Positions 35,868-49,767 are shown, counted from the first letter of the stretch. The stretch: DNA of 64,000 nucleotides from Lytechinus pictus (GCF_037042905.1 NC_087246.1:36450001-36514000), one strand, 5' to 3'. Notes: a model not told the origin generated them from the letters alone. A program made the numbers and translations.

Positions 35868-36665
35868 TCTCGCGCTTAGGATGAGAAATAGGCAGATAGT
35901 CATCAGTTTCATATGATGACATAATGTTCTTAGAATGTCCCGGTATATGTCAAAACACAAAGTAATAATAATGAAAAATATCAGCGCGATCAATATCCAC
36001 CTCACAATTTTCCTACAAAGTGCTTGAAATATAGAGCTTAAATTGACCCTTTCTCAGATTGAAATATCAAATATTTTAAGCTCGCGCTTCGCACTCGCTT
36101 TTCATGATGAAATATGTATTTAGGATGCCCATGCAGATTAGGTCTGCGCGCATGTTTATTCAGATACGCAGCTTGTTCTTTATTCAAAATATTATCCAGT
36201 TTCAGATTAGAATATCAAAAAAAATCTGCTCCCGCTTGCATTATTAATGTAGGAAGATTCCCAATTACTCATCATTTTTAATAGAGTGTCCCGTTTTTTA
36301 GGTCTAAATCTCGAATTTTCCGCTCGCGCTTCGCGCTCGCATTTTTTGTTTAGTTTTATACCCATCCTGTCCACGATTACAAAAAGTGCTTAGAATTTCC
36401 ATTCTTTAGGTAAATGTAAATAATGTTCAGCTCGCGCTTCGCGCTCGCATTATTTATTTTTTTGGGAGATATGTAACGTCGTCATGGCTAACTGCAAGCA
36501 GTCCATTAACAAGTACCCTTTCGATCAGTTCAAAACGTAAATTGAAAATTTTTGTTCACGCTCACAGTAATTATTAAGTTGCATACACTTCTCGTTCAGG
36601 ATAATTTTAGGACAAAATGCATAAAATTAAAGAAAAAATTAGCTCGCGCTTCGCGCTCGCACTAT
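35868..36665 (-). repeat. Hairpin-core repeat cluster 2, minus-strand part
   Basis: Minus-oriented cores (GCTCGCGCTTCGCGCTCGC on the plus strand) lie near 36321, 36432 and 36642, with worn ones near 35870, 36083 and 36227. The flanking phrases are the reverse of those in cluster 1. Confidence 0.85.
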
Positions 36666-36779
36666 TTTAATAAGGATTATGAGATTATTATATATTTATG
36701 TTGATTTATAAGAATGAAGCTAAGATTGACTACTAGGACTACCCCCATCAAAGAAACAAGCAAAAATCCACTTCGAGCG

Positions 36780-37300
36780 GCCGATCGGAGAAGATATGGC
36801 TGAAAAAAATTCCGCCCCCCCCCCCTTGGCGGAGGCTGGATCTGCCCCTGTATTAATATGTTAAGCAACTCCCTCCCCCTAATTCCCATTTTCAAAATCG
36901 CTCAGCGGCCCAAGTTCATGTAATGATTTCTGTGGTTAGGCATCTCATTGCGACCTTATAGATTAGTTCCGAGGAAGTTAAATTATTGCTGCCTGAAACC
37001 ATTCTGAAATTGGGTTTTACGACCTTACAAAGCGACTCACAATTTTTTTTAAAATTAAGAACAGGCAAATTTTATAGTGATCTCTTAAGCAAAGGAAACT
37101 CCTATAAAATTATCCAAGACTTCAAACAAACCAAAAATACAATAAATTCGGGTTATACGGGGATTATGGTCTGTACATGTCTTATTCATTTCCACCTGCC
37201 CTCATATATTTTGGGGGCGTGTCACCCCCTCCATGAACAAGGGGCGGATCCAGCTTTCGCCAATAAGGGGGGGGGGAAGAATATTTCAACCATATTTTCC
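36780..37300. repeat. hAT-like element ends with G/C runs
   Basis: CTGGATCTGCCCCTG at 36836-36850 beside a C-run, and AAGGGGCGGATCCAGC near 37230 beside a G-run at 37267. They are in outward orientation to each other, so they may belong to two elements. No target duplication was identified. Confidence 0.45.
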
Positions 37301-37644
37301 CCGACCGGCCTCTCAAAGTTGTTTTTTGTTTGTTTCTCTGATGGGGTAAGTCTAACAACAGTCACTTCTTAGCTTTATTCTTAAAAAACAACATAAATTA
37401 ATACAATTATCTGATAAGCCCTAATAAAACAGTGCCAGCGAAGAGCTAATCTTTTTTTCCCCTTTTTTTTTCATGTATTTTTTCCTGAAAATTTAACATT
37501 CTGATCAATGTTTGTGATCATAAAAACAAGAATCGTATGTAACTGCGAGCAGAAATTTTAATATACATTCTGGCCTGATCGAAAAGGGATGGTAAGGACT
37601 GTTTGCAGTTACCCATAAAGACGAAACATATTATTTCAACATTC

Positions 37645-39990
37645 AAATAATTCGAGCGCAAGCGCGAGCTGAATTTTTTGACATTCCGACCTAAAACTGG
37701 ACATTCTAATAAACTTGTTCAGATAATATATACACTGTTTTTCAACATGGTCCTGTTGACATAAAAATATATAACAACGTAAGAAAAAAATGCATAAAAC
37801 AATTTCATTTCAGATGTAGTAGATAGAAGAAAAAAATATTAAGTGACATAGGTATTATCAAACATAGAATATTATATTAAGAAATAAAAATACACTGGGT
37901 GATAATTATCAAATTGAAATTGGAAATATAAACTTGCATAGAAATTAAAGAATGGAGAGCGGAAAGAGTGTTAAGAGAAATGTGTTTTCTTATATTTCAT
38001 TTTAAAACTATCAATTGAATTTGCAATTTGGAGTTCCGAATTTAAACTATTCCATACATTTCTCCTGCATATCTTAAATAATTTTTTTAAATACTCAATG
38101 TTCGGTTTGGGTATACAACAACATTAAGCCTATAATAGCAAATCTTGTATTCATTGAATGCCTATCAAAAACAATATCAATAGAATTACAAACGAACCTG
38201 AGCATATCCATGGACATGATGGATACAGTTATACATAATACATGCTATGAAATAGTTTTTTTCTAAAAACTGCAATTTCAATCGTTTAATAATGTCAATA
38301 CCATCATGAGTATAATCACAATTCTTTTCTACTATTCTTGCTGCTCTCTTTATATTCCTAAATATTCCTTTTACTGACAGAGTTCCCCCCATACCGAATA
38401 AGAGTAATCCAGTTTGGGTTGAATTGTACAAATATAAATTTTATTGGGAACGTTCGTATTAGTGAATTTACTGACCTTTTTAAAGAAAATAACTTAAAAA
38501 AAACCCAAAGATCTACTTAGGTTCTTCACATGCCAATTCCACGTAAGATGTTCATCAATTTCGATTCCAAGATACCGAATATGTTTTACTTGTTTTATTA
38601 TGTTATTATATATGATTAATTCTTGAGAAGTATGTGGGTTTCGTTTTAAAAACATAGTATACGGTTTGTCAACATTGACTTTTAATTCATTTCTCTTGTA
38701 CCATTTACCAATGTTTTCAAGATTTGCCTGTAAATTAGACATAATGACATCGGTACTTTTGTCAGAAATATAAATAACAACATCATCTGCATACATATTG
38801 CATTAAAAATTACACATTATTTTGTAATCATGAACGGGATAGGTATATATCTAAACAACTGACGAAAGCGCGAAGTGCGAGAGGAAAAAAAGAGATTTAG
38901 ACCTAAAAGGGGACACTCTATTCATATTTTGTAAATCATGAAAATGATGGGTAATTGGGTATCTTTCTACAATGCGAGCGCGAAGTGCGAGCGGAACATT
39001 TTTGATATTCTGATCTAAAACTGGATTATTTAAGCACGTTTTAAATAAAGAAGAAGCTGCGTATCTAAATAGACATGTGTGCGGGTGTTTTTAAATTCAA
39101 ACCTATAATCTGGGTATTCTATATACATCTTTTTAAATAAAAATCATATAATGCGTGCGCGAAGCGCGAGCTGAAAATATTTGATATTCCGATCTGAAAA
39201 AGGGTCAATTTATGGATCGCACTTAATAAATTATGCCAGCGCGAAGCGCGAGCTGATTTTTTGTTAATAATTATTTTGACCAAGGACCGGGAGATTCTAA
39301 GGACATTTTGCCATCATATAAAAATGATGACTATTTTTCTTCTTCTAGAAACTTGTCGATATTCCATACTGATAAAAGAGGACAATTTGATTATTAGGAA
39401 TTCATGAAAATTTTATCTTATCTATTAATCTAATGCGCCTAATGAGAGCGCGAATTCGTTGATATTAAGGCCTAAAAACTGGATATTTTAAGCACTTTTG
39501 TAATTATGAATAGGATGCAAGAGTTAATGTATTTTTAACAATTAATGTAAGAGCAATTCACGAGCCGAAATTTTTATAAACTGTCATGAATGGGGATTTC
39601 AAGTTGTTTGTTAAAATTAATGTAGAAGTATACACCAATCAAAATATGCGCACGCACCGGTCGCTGATACGTTTTGACAATCAGACATGAAAAGGGATAT
39701 TTTGAGAACTTTATGGAATACAAAAAGAGAAAAGGTACTTGACAAATAAAATAATGAGAGCGCACAGCGCGAGCTGAAAATGTGTATTTAGACCATAAAA
39801 CGGAAATTTTACAGAGCAGTCTTTTAAAATCAATTTGTAAATCAAACAAAATAATGAAAGCTCGATGTCGAGCAGAAATATATTTTGTATATTGACTTCG
39901 AAACTTGATATCTTAAGCTCCATATCAGCGAGCAGGCAATTAATACGAGCGAAAATTTTATAAAGTGATGAAACATTTTTTTTTTACAAG
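37645..39990 (+). repeat. Hairpin-core repeat cluster 2, plus-strand part
   Basis: Cores lie near 37650, 38868, 38974, 39153, 39238, 39443, 39755 and 39853, in a worn to near-perfect series. The unit from 38974 to 39240 preserves both the core and the GATATTCnGATCT phrase. A LINE fragment separates the first from the rest. Confidence 0.85.
37870..38815 (-). pseudogene. Decayed LINE reverse transcriptase fragment
   Basis: The minus frame 38796-38494 begins at the reverse transcriptase catalytic motif YADD (MYADDVVIYISDKS) and continues with RYLGIEIDEHLTWNWHV, typical of Jockey/CR1-group LINEs. A frameshift separates it from the frame 38431-38186. The end near 37975 reads like VWNSLNSELQIANSIDSFK then a stop. 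It is truncated upstream of YADD and not functional. Confidence 0.85.
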
Positions 39991-39999
39991 TTTTCCCCT

Positions 40000-41720
40000 A
40001 ACCTTATTTTATTCACTCGTCTTCCTCCTCTTGTTTTCACTCTTCTTTTCTCATCTCCTTTCCTTCTTTTTTTTTTCTTTCGCCCCCCCCTTTCGCCTTG
40101 TTTGCTCCGCCAATAGGGGGGTGGGCCCACTGAACTAGTTCAGTTGGGTGGGCCCCTCGCCCCCCCCCCCCCCCGGATCCGCCTATGCCATGGACTGACG
40201 GCCAACACACGCCCAGAATGGCATGCACGAGTCCGCTTGTTCGCGGATCCATGTTTGTTATTTTTCTCTCTCGATCGGCACGGGGAACCCCCTCATTAAT
40301 GGCGTAGTTTATTAATAATCGGCCCGCCATAGTCGCCGAGCATTCCTGGGGATAACGGAGCTCTTTCAATAACCCATTCAATCATAAACCGGGCATTGAG
40401 CACTCGCACACAGAAGGTCCCATTCAGATCGATGTTTCAGACACTGCTACTCTGGATAAAGTTCGCCGTGCAAGTACATAATAGGCCACTGATCTACATA
40501 CTTAGTATTCAGATCAGTGGTGTAGACCTGTTATGCTAAGTTGAGTCTACGTTTCTAGAATATACAAAGTAAGGTGTGAACCGGTGTGAAATGGAGTGGG
40601 ATTCATGTGCTTCGACTGCAGAGAAAATAATGGAGATGCTCTGACCTATGCACATTGTTGACAGATACCATCATTTTTATTAGCCCCCTTTTATACATGA
40701 GTTGTAATCCAGTCGTGAACATTGACGCAGATTTATATTCAACTATATAGAACGCCGGTGTTCAAACAGAAACACTATCATTGAGAAAGAATATTTTATA
40801 CGCCTCATAGGATTGTTGAACCGCTGAGCAAGAAGGATTGCGTTTTTGTGCACTTCGAGGTCGATTAACGCATAATGCAGGTGCAGCTGCAACGTAACTT
40901 AAGTATATAACGGCTTGCTTAATCACCCTTTCTCCTGGAATATATGGTGATATAATGAGCGATATGTCGATGTCCTCAAGAGTCCGATGTCCCTTTTGTG
41001 CCTTTAAGAGCCTGGTCGAACGAGAAGTAAACTTTTTGTTTCATCTTGAAGGTACGTCGGAAAGACAAGTATGACAAGTTAAATCACCTGTCTATATTTC
41101 ATCTTTTCGGCGTCGGGCTCTTCGCGTACGGGCATGGTAAATATATCAGCTTATTGTAAACTCCGAACGTCGGTGCTAAGACGGTCGGAGCAAGGAAAAC
41201 CCTATAATGATTGGATGATCACAATTGGATGCTGCCACCACTGTCATCATTGGAGTTCGCCAACATCGTTTTTCGATTTTATTTATTTTTGTGATCGCAT
41301 ATCGCATAGAAAGCATTCCCGTTTTGATCGCTTCGTCTACTCTTATCTTGCGTCTGATTTCTTGAGCAAAGTCCAGACTTAAACTGACCTGGTATCAATT
41401 GGAAAAGATAATAAGGCGCGACCGGATATTTAGGGAATATCCCATTCTTTTGTTTATACCAAGGATTGAGGAAAATTACTCAGTAATCGTTAACATTTAT
41501 GCCCCTCTCTCGGATCTCTGCCATGTCTTTGTGTGCTCCATCTCGAACCAATATTTGAAGGAAAAAAATGTTGAGTTGCATTCAACTCGTTTAAGTGTTA
41601 TCTCTCTTAATAGTCATCGTATAGTGTTATTACAAATTGTTCATTCCGTTTTCCAGGGGAAATTACACTTAAGGATTTTTTTTTCATTCGCTTAGGCCTA
41701 TTTGACAATAATCTTTCAGT
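40000..41720. other. Upstream region of UGT first exon
   Basis: The left part carries a polypyrimidine tract and a hAT-like end (GGATCCGCC) after a C-run at 40161-40175. The right part (41100-41720) is freer of repeats. ATCTTTCAG immediately before the UGT ATG could be an acceptor for a 5' noncoding exon. No TATA box stands out. Confidence 0.5.
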
Positions 41721-42617
41721 ATGCAGGCTGTTTGTTCAGTATCTCCGTTCAGGTTGATTTACCTGTGCTCCTTTCTCTTTCTCCAAAGTGTAGGCATTTG
41801 TTCCGGTGCCAGGATCATCGTTTCCTTGACGAATGCAATGAGGTCAAAGAGTCATAGCTTCACTCTTGCAACAATCTCGCAAGGGTTGGTGGACCACGGA
41901 CACCACGTAACGGTCCTATCAGGGTCAAACAGAGGTACTGACGGATTCAAGGAGACTTCCTTCAACGATTCCTTAATCTACAAGATACCCTACACACAGG
42001 ACGAGACGGATGACCTACAGGATAAGTTTACGAGAGTGTCCTTCAAGAAAAGATCGGTAGTGGACTATGCTGAATTGCTTCCTGTTGCGGGGGAATACTT
42101 CCAAGTCGTATCCACCAGTTGCAAGAGTCTCTTTGACGATCCATCGCATCTGCAACGTCTCAAGGACAAATCCTATGATGCCATTATCGGGATTCCTTTC
42201 TGCCCTTGTGATGGTCTCCTAGCGGAATACCTGAACATCAGCTTTATCGCATTCACAGCCTCGTTCCGTTACGAAACTTTCAATGAATTCACGGTTGGGA
42301 TACCGGCCCCTAGTTCCTATGTTCCCTTCCCTCTCATAGAAGCCCTCACGGATGAGATGACTTTCTCGGAGCGCATCTACAACGCGTTCTATCGCTTTGT
42401 CTTTGTCAAGTATCTCCTGCACGTGTGGTCCAAGCCCTTTGTGGCCATTCAGCAGAAGCTTCACATCTCACCACATCTGTCCATTGACGACATACTCGGC
42501 AAGGCCAAGCTTTGGTTAGTGAACACCAACTTCGCCTTGGACTTTCCACGACCAACAGCCCCGGTATGGATACCAATTGGTGGCATCTTGACAGAGGAAT
42601 CAAAACCATTGCAACAG
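41721..42617 (+). CDS. UDP-glucuronosyltransferase-like, first coding exon (acceptor-binding half)
   Basis: UGTs are ER membrane enzymes that transfer sugar from a UDP-sugar to small lipophilic substrates. This exon gives 299 codons, close to the ~288-codon first exon of vertebrate UGT1A genes. It starts with a signal peptide (about residues 10-29), then the N-terminal domain. The catalytic-base histidine position is kept (His45 in RSKSHSF, 16 residues before the HGHH motif). LTDEMTFSER and WLVNTNFALDFPRP are family hallmarks. In-frame TAA (41709-41711) lies before the ATG. The exon ends CAG|gtaaat in phase 0 after the GGIL segment, where vertebrate first exons also end. At the usual catalytic Asp, before FxPC, the residue is Ile158; Asp164 follows PC. 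The C-terminal UDP-sugar domain was not found nearby. Confidence 0.93.
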
Positions 42618-45600
42618 GTAAATATATATTCTTTCCTTCTTCAAGTAGAAATGATTTATTAAAAAAAAAGGATGTATTAACAATAAAATTTAATGTTAAC
42701 ATCCAATCGTGTTTGCAGAATGGTAAGCGTACAAGATGTAAAAAACAAACAAAAAACAACAAAGGGAAATACGGGGGGGGGGGAATATTCGCCAGAATCC
42801 AAGAAGGATACTCGATTAGTCTATGCTTTTTAATTCAAATGATCTTAGTTTGTATTATCATGAGGTTAGTGACCATTTCATGAATCGACATAAAATATGT
42901 AAAATGGATGATCAGGTAAATGTAGTTTAGATTTAAATAAAGTCAATCTAAGTCATTGAGGATTTGATATAACGCTTCATAATTTGCAACACAAGATATT
43001 TAATTTGGACACTCAACATTTCAAAACAGACAAGTTGAGCAATAAAAACAGACAATAAATGGAATTTAGATAGTTTCTTGAACTGATCCTCGCATTTAGC
43101 AGTCTTGGTGAATTTTCCACAGCTGGGCAGCAATAATTGGGAAAGAATGTCCCCCGCAAGTTTATTGGAGAGACGCTAAACTAGAAATAATAATTGTATA
43201 AAGTATCCGAAAACCTTAAGTTTTAGAAGTATTCATGAGCCAGTTTCAATAGGCATTTTTTAGGTCTGTCAAAGGAATACCATGTCTGAGTACACGATGT
43301 ATAATCAACGAGTAAAGTAACGAAAAATCATAAATCAAACGATAACATAAATGACAACGGAATATTACAAAAGTATTTGTCCATACAATGCGTTTTCGCC
43401 AACGAATAAAATCATCAGCAAAAATGCTCGACTCATGTCTTTCAGTATTTATCGTTATTATGTCATATTAACTTTTCAAGATATATAGTTTCTTTTATAT
43501 GGATTTTTTTTAAAGAAAGAGAACCATATATACTACGGTTCCGTGAACAGGTCTATGTTATTACCCACAGGCACAACAAATTTACAATTGTGATAGAATA
43601 CTGTAAATCGGAATTTGATCACCCGATAGCAGATTTGCAGTAGAAATTTCGTTAGTTATGACAAATGTTAATACATAGGACTTTGTTCGAGTTACATTTT
43701 TTCAAAGATCTAATTAACAATAGCGCCCAATCTTTCATCAATAAATTTTCGATGTATGAGGTGACCGTCCCCTTTGATTTCTCAATTAGTGAGGGAAAAA
43801 AGGAAATTGAAGAAAGATGGGGGGGGGGGGAGTATAAAAATAATTTGTAAGCCGTGTAACTCTATTTTACCTCTAGCATGTTTAGGTCATGTCCCCCAAC
43901 CCACACCGACACATCAAAATACCCTGGCACCGTCCCTAATGAAAGGTTCAGGCTTGGATCATGCATGGATCTACTAGCTCCATGCTAGTATCTCCTTTTA
44001 TTTTCAATGCAATATGTGGTTGTGTGCATGTGGTTGTGGTTGTATTAAAAAAAAAACCTGCACAATGCAAGAAACGTCATGAACATAAAATTCTTTTCTC
44101 GTTCATATATTTTAATCCTTTATTCTTCAATGCGAATGACTTACCATGGTAGTAGCATGTCATTCACCATCCCTTTCGAAAAATCATATGAGTGTATTTG
44201 CTTGTTTTGTGCATCGCATTTATGTTGCCTATATTTTCCGAGAGTCATCAGTCGACACCCATATTGCTAAAAACTTGTCCTCTTCCTTCTCCGAAAAAAG
44301 GGATTCGCCAGTACAGACTGATCACCTCTGGCACTCTCCCCCATTCACTGGCGTAAATAAGGTCCGAGCAATGGGGGGGGGGGGGGTGAAAGCAATATAT
44401 TGACCTGAAAAATAAAAATTGGGGGGGGGACAACCCCAGACCTATATAGGGCTATGTAACCCTGACATACTCCTTTAATCTTTCAGTTAAAAGCCTTTCA
44501 CGATTTTTTTTCAATGGCTCTAATTGTAATGAATTTGTGTTATAAACTATTGAACTACAGTTAATATCCAAATGCGAGCGAGCGTGGCGAGCGAGAAAAT
44601 TTTCCTTAGTTGGAAGACATAATGATAACCAAATCGTCTGTCAAGGAGTTTAATTATGGGAGAAATTGCGGCGGTGACCGTAGTTAGCGAGCCTTAAAAG
44701 GTTGCTTTATCGTTTAAAATGATGATGATGATAAGAGTATTATCAATAACGTAAACTTTAGAAGAATGTGAACAAATAATATAAACAGAGCAGATAGGAA
44801 TTAAATAGTCGAGTTTTGTTCTATGAAAACGCATTTGCTCATTGGTTACAGTGAGATGAGAATGAAATAAAAAATAGGATCATGATTATCGGGAATAAGG
44901 GTGCCGTATGAAATGATCATAGTCCATGATCACGTACAGGCCACAACATAAACTTAAAAAAAGTGGTAATATCACAATGAAATTGTATATGAAAAGGAAG
45001 TATTTCGAATAATGTTTAAGATTATGTTGGGAGATGATGCAACATATTTTTTAACAAAATCCCCCGCTTCCACAAAGATACCAGATGACCCCCCCCCCCA
45101 TATTCACGAGAGTGTATTCAATGGATATTTTGATTCGTTATGATCAGTTATAATCATATTTAAAAGAAATTGGAATCACATATTCATAAATGGACTTACT
45201 ATAACTAAACTCCCATGATGCAGTGGATATAACCTTTGCTATATGCTAAACGTAGTGATTTGTCACGACCAAAGGCAAAGTCTTGAAAGAATCGATTGAG
45301 CGCGGGAGCGGAGCGACCGCGCGAGAAATTTTGCAATTGTTTAATGCAAAAGTAGGCCAATTTAAGCACTTTTATAGTATTTAAAGATGAATCCACACAT
45401 TAACAGTAGCATTAAACATTTAATGATTGAAAACATATTTTTTCTATCTTGAAAAGTGGGGGGGGGGGATGATTGTACATGCCACCCCCTCTCCGAAAAG
45501 TGTGGGGGATGTATTTCCCATCCCCCGGTATTTACGACCCGATTTCAGAATAAAATGTTGTAGAATTTGATGCTAATATTGAGACTTGGAATTTCTTACT

Positions 45601-47770
45601 GTGTAATGTTCGAAATCATCATACGAATACCTATGTTCAAATATGTGACTATGCTATCATCCTTCTTAGAATAAAAGCGAATTTAATATCTAGTCCTTAA
45701 TGACGTCATAGCAGTCGTACGATTGGCTACGATTTGACGCTAATTTGGCCTTTACTCCAATATAAAGGTTTGCAATCTTTCAAAATGATTATATAAGTAT
45801 TCTTTCAATTAATTTTAACCTCAAATAAAATGATATGTTCCATTCACATATCCAGAAAATGAGCAAAGTGCGATTTGTTCCAAAATCGGATCGCGAACAG
45901 TCGTAAGGTGTGCGGTGGCCTTAATATACACACCCACCCCCGCATTTTAATACGAAATACAGATTTGAGGTTCGGAAGAGTGTCAAATGGAAGAATCGTT
46001 TTACGATCTGAACGAAAGGACGATTAAATTTCTTTAAAAAATGAAGAAACAATACCGTCAAATAAATGTTACAAATATTACAAATGTTTGATGTGCGATG
46101 TTTTATGTCCTCCCTATATTCTGATACCAATACATCTGTTTTCAAATAAATCATATCAGACAACGTAATATATCTGTATATTGGTGTCTTTCCTCAGCTG
46201 TTTCTCCATAAATAATAAAGTTTGCACATGTTTCAACTTTTGACCTGTAGTCAGATATAGATAGCATTTTATTATGTATATGTCCTGTCTTTTCCAATAA
46301 GCAGGAGAACAATAGGGACTAACTTTGTACAACTTTGAGCCAAGGGGAGGGGGGGGGGGGCTACCCTCCCTCTCCCATATATATATATATATGTGTGTGT
46401 ATTTTGAACTATTGAGCTTAATCTTTTTTGTCACAAACATACTTTCTCATTTCATTTATTTCACATTTCGGCAACTAGAAACGACCACACTATCTTCGTT
46501 CTACTTCTGCTCTTTCCCACTTCACCTCAAATGAAAAAAAAAACAATAATAAAGGCCGGACTTACTATTGTATCACGTTTTCAGAATAAACTCCCTCTCA
46601 AAGCATTTGAAAACATGATTGTAAAAAAAATCATAATAATAGACTTTTGTTTGGAACAGCCCGGGGGAAAAGGCGCTATGTGACAATAGATTCAGTTATT
46701 ATTATTTGCATTCAAAGCCGGGATTTTGAATTATTTATATGCCTTAACGAAATCATATCATGTAAAATGAAGTTTAAAAAAAAACAAAAACATACATTTA
46801 GGTTGTCGAAAAAAAGGCAAAGATGCCTCCAATCTGTGGAGAGTTGACGAGGCTCAATTCAAGATCCCTGATGAATAAAAATCTTAGACCTAAGTAAAAA
46901 AAGAAAATCCATTAATTGCATATTCATTTATCATGTTTATGGAACGTTGCTCCCCCAACAAACTTTCAATGAACATTGAACCGTGATAATGGGTTTATTC
47001 TCCAAACCAGTTTCTCAAGGCATTCAGATGGGAGATTTAGAGTTTGTGTGCTCGGTATACCGTGTGAGTAAAACAAAAATTGACACCTCACAATTCCCAA
47101 ATTTACGGGGAAAAATACGTCATGAATACATTATTATTATATATGGCCTGAAAGAGTATCTTCCAAATAATTTGATACCATATTTATATGGTATGTGTTA
47201 ACGATCAGGAGTTTTTTTTTTGCTGTCGTGTATAACGCTTGATTTGCGCAATTGATGAATCCAGGTGCATGCCAATGAGGTCACAATCAATCCTAAATGA
47301 GTTAGTAAATATATTTGCAAATCTGTTTGATGAAATTAACTTGAGAATTGATACTAAAATGTGTTTATAAATGTTGGATATGTTGATTATTGAAAAGGAC
47401 ATCATTGACATAAATTCATTAATTGGATTCATTCATTGGGGTCAAGCCTTTGGCGCAAATCATGTTACATCACTGCAAAGAACACCTACTGATTTGTGAT
47501 GATGATGATTTGTTTTTTCCTGATTGCTAAGAAAGCATGAAGCAACCAGAGAACCGACGCACTGTGGGCCAGAATGAGTTGAAAGTGCGCCAAAATTATA
47601 TTCCGTGTTATATTTTTACTTTAAAGACCCTGACCGGTGTAAAAACAATCATATATCAAAATAAAGGTAATGATTCATACAATACGAATATACCAAAAAT
47701 ATTACATATATCTCCTTCCAATAGTTAAAAATATTAAATAAAAATCAAAGAAACTGCTCCTCCAAAGTAC
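42618..47770. other. Intron or intergenic spacer after the first UGT exon
   Basis: No UGT signature-sequence exon was seen. Present are poly-G tracts near 42774, 43818, 44370, 45458 and 46349, hAT-like ends near 44345 and 45500-45535, and two worn hairpin cores near 44576 and 45297. Short frames lack recognisable content. Confidence 0.5.
45660..45922 (+). repeat. Dispersed repeat, copy 2
   Basis: A diverged partner of 33270-33505, sharing TAATGACGTCAT, TTTACTCC, TCAAATAAA and AAATCGGAT in the same order. Confidence 0.5.
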
Positions 47771-47774
47771 GCTT

Positions 47775-48335
47775 CGATTGAGCACCCCCACGTCGCCTGG
47801 AAATGATGACGTCACGTTGTGTCAGGAGGGTTGTGATTCCATAGGTTTGTGTACAAAAGCATTGGGTATTTTCTTCCATTTCCATGTTATGAATCCATTT
47901 TTTTTTTTCGTTTTCAGATGAAAATGGCACTCAAAATTATTGACTGTTCAAATTGTTGTAAACCTACAACTATTCACTACCTTTTTTGTGATTTCTTTGT
48001 TTGGCTCTTATTGGGCCTAAATTGCTATGTCAGGAAAAGTTGTTATACATAATCTAAATGCAGATAGAATTGAAATCTGCGCCAAATAAGCAGGAAATAA
48101 AATATTGCAAAAACTAGTTCAAAACTGCAGATTTCATCAATTCAAGCTTGTGGGTAAAAATATATGTGATATCCCTCTGTGATAGAAGTGAAGAGAATGA
48201 AATGCGTTATCTGGAAAGCAAAAAAATCACCCAGTTTTTCTGTGTACAAACCTATGGAATCACGACGCTTCTTACACAACGTGACGTCACGGTCTCGAGG
48301 CAGGTGAAAAGCACAATAAAGCCTATTTTCTAAGC
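47775..48335. mobile_element. MITE with ~150-bp inverted arms
   Basis: The left arm (CGTCACGTTGTGTCAGGAGG, TTCCATAGGTTTGTGTACA, GGGTATTTTCTTCC) is mirrored at 48165-48310 (TGTACAAACCTATGGAATC, CAACGTGACGTCACGG). The middle is about 250 bp of AT-rich DNA. Precise ends are uncertain. Confidence 0.75.
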
Positions 48336-49600
48336 GGGGTTCGAAACCCGATAATTGGAATATTCTTAAGCAAAATACTCAGCTGGGAAGCGGTGAAAAT
48401 GCATAAAGCATACCTTGGTGTATTTAGTAGCTTATAAGCTTTCGATTGGTATATAATTTATCAATTTCATTTTCGGGTCCGGTCTGGATCTTTAACATGT
48501 TGACTAAGGGTAATTTTGGGCGTAGAATCGACTGAACATAATTTAAAGCCGATATGACGTCACTTTTATACAAAATTTTGATTGGCTACTTAAAACCTAT
48601 CTGTGAAAAGACAAATTACGCTAAACAATGTGCAGTATATAAACTTTGTGTTATGTGTTACTTTAAGATTGACCAGAGTGAATGTTGGTTTATGCTTCTC
48701 ACATGCCTAAAAAGTGTGTATAGATCCTGAAAATGATTTTGTGGCATCACAATGATCATTAGATTAAAAAAATACTTAAAAATCTGAAAAATATTAACCG
48801 TGCTTTATCAAGCGGTGTAGACTTGGGTAAAACGCAGAGTATATAACACCACGAATGTTTTACTATAGGAGGAGGGTTTTTGGCTGAAATTATTCTACAT
48901 GTAACTTTTATCTCTGGAAGAGGGGCGGGTAACCCTTATATGCGTTATCAACCTTTATTTTGTTTGCATTATGCCCGAAATTCATGTCATTTTCATGGAA
49001 TGGAAGGGGATCGTCCTCGCCGTGAACGGCAATGTACACCCCACACGGTGCACTGCGATGACTGACCGTTTTTGAACAGGTTTTGGGGGAGTTGTGTCAA
49101 GTAAAATCGGCTCTAACATGAAAACGGGCAAAAACGGGCAGCTAAATTTGGTATCGACTTAAAGCTTTAGACATCTGGCAAAATGATGATGGTAGAATTT
49201 AAACGGAAATCCACGGAAATCTAAACGTTTCTATATAATGTAAATGCAAAAAACATGGATTATCCGCCTATTTCGAGGAATCCTATAAACCTCCTGAGAT
49301 GTGTCTTTTATCTACTTTGAACCCTTTCACACGAAAGAAGAATATATCAGGATTATGTGGGTGCCATATCAGATCCCTACATGAAAAACCTCCTGTGAAA
49401 TTGCTTGTTTTTCAACTAAGTTGTCATATACGCGGCATTTTGCAAAGTGTCACATTTTACGATATGAGGTAGGAAATTAACAACCTTTATGCAAATTCCC
49501 GAATGAAATATTTTGCTGAAGTATTCTTCAAAGTGTTGTCTTTCAGCTGGGCATGACAAAAATTAAAAATCTGAAATTGCCCAAAATGACTTTGGCGCAC
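48336..49600. other. No gene recognised
   Basis: AT-rich spacer without identifiable repeat structure or coding frame. Confidence 0.5.
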
Positions 49601-49624
49601 TTTTGTTTCGCCCCGGCCCACTGT

Positions 49625-49767
49625 GCGCCGGCTTAAGGTCATCTCCGAGGAACCTGGTCATGAGGATAAATGATTTACCAAAGGGCACTAGCGCACCAAG
49701 TGGGAATCGAATCCGGGTCACCGCGGAATCCGAAACCCCCGCTCTACCGACTGAGCAATGGCGCCTA
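49625..49767 (-). mobile_element. tRNA-derived SINE, family A
   Basis: The minus strand has A box TTGCTCAGTCGGTAGAGCG and B box GATTCGATTCC, followed by AGTGCCCTTTGGTAAATCAT, as in the copy at 10163. It is 3' truncated relative to that copy. Confidence 0.85.
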
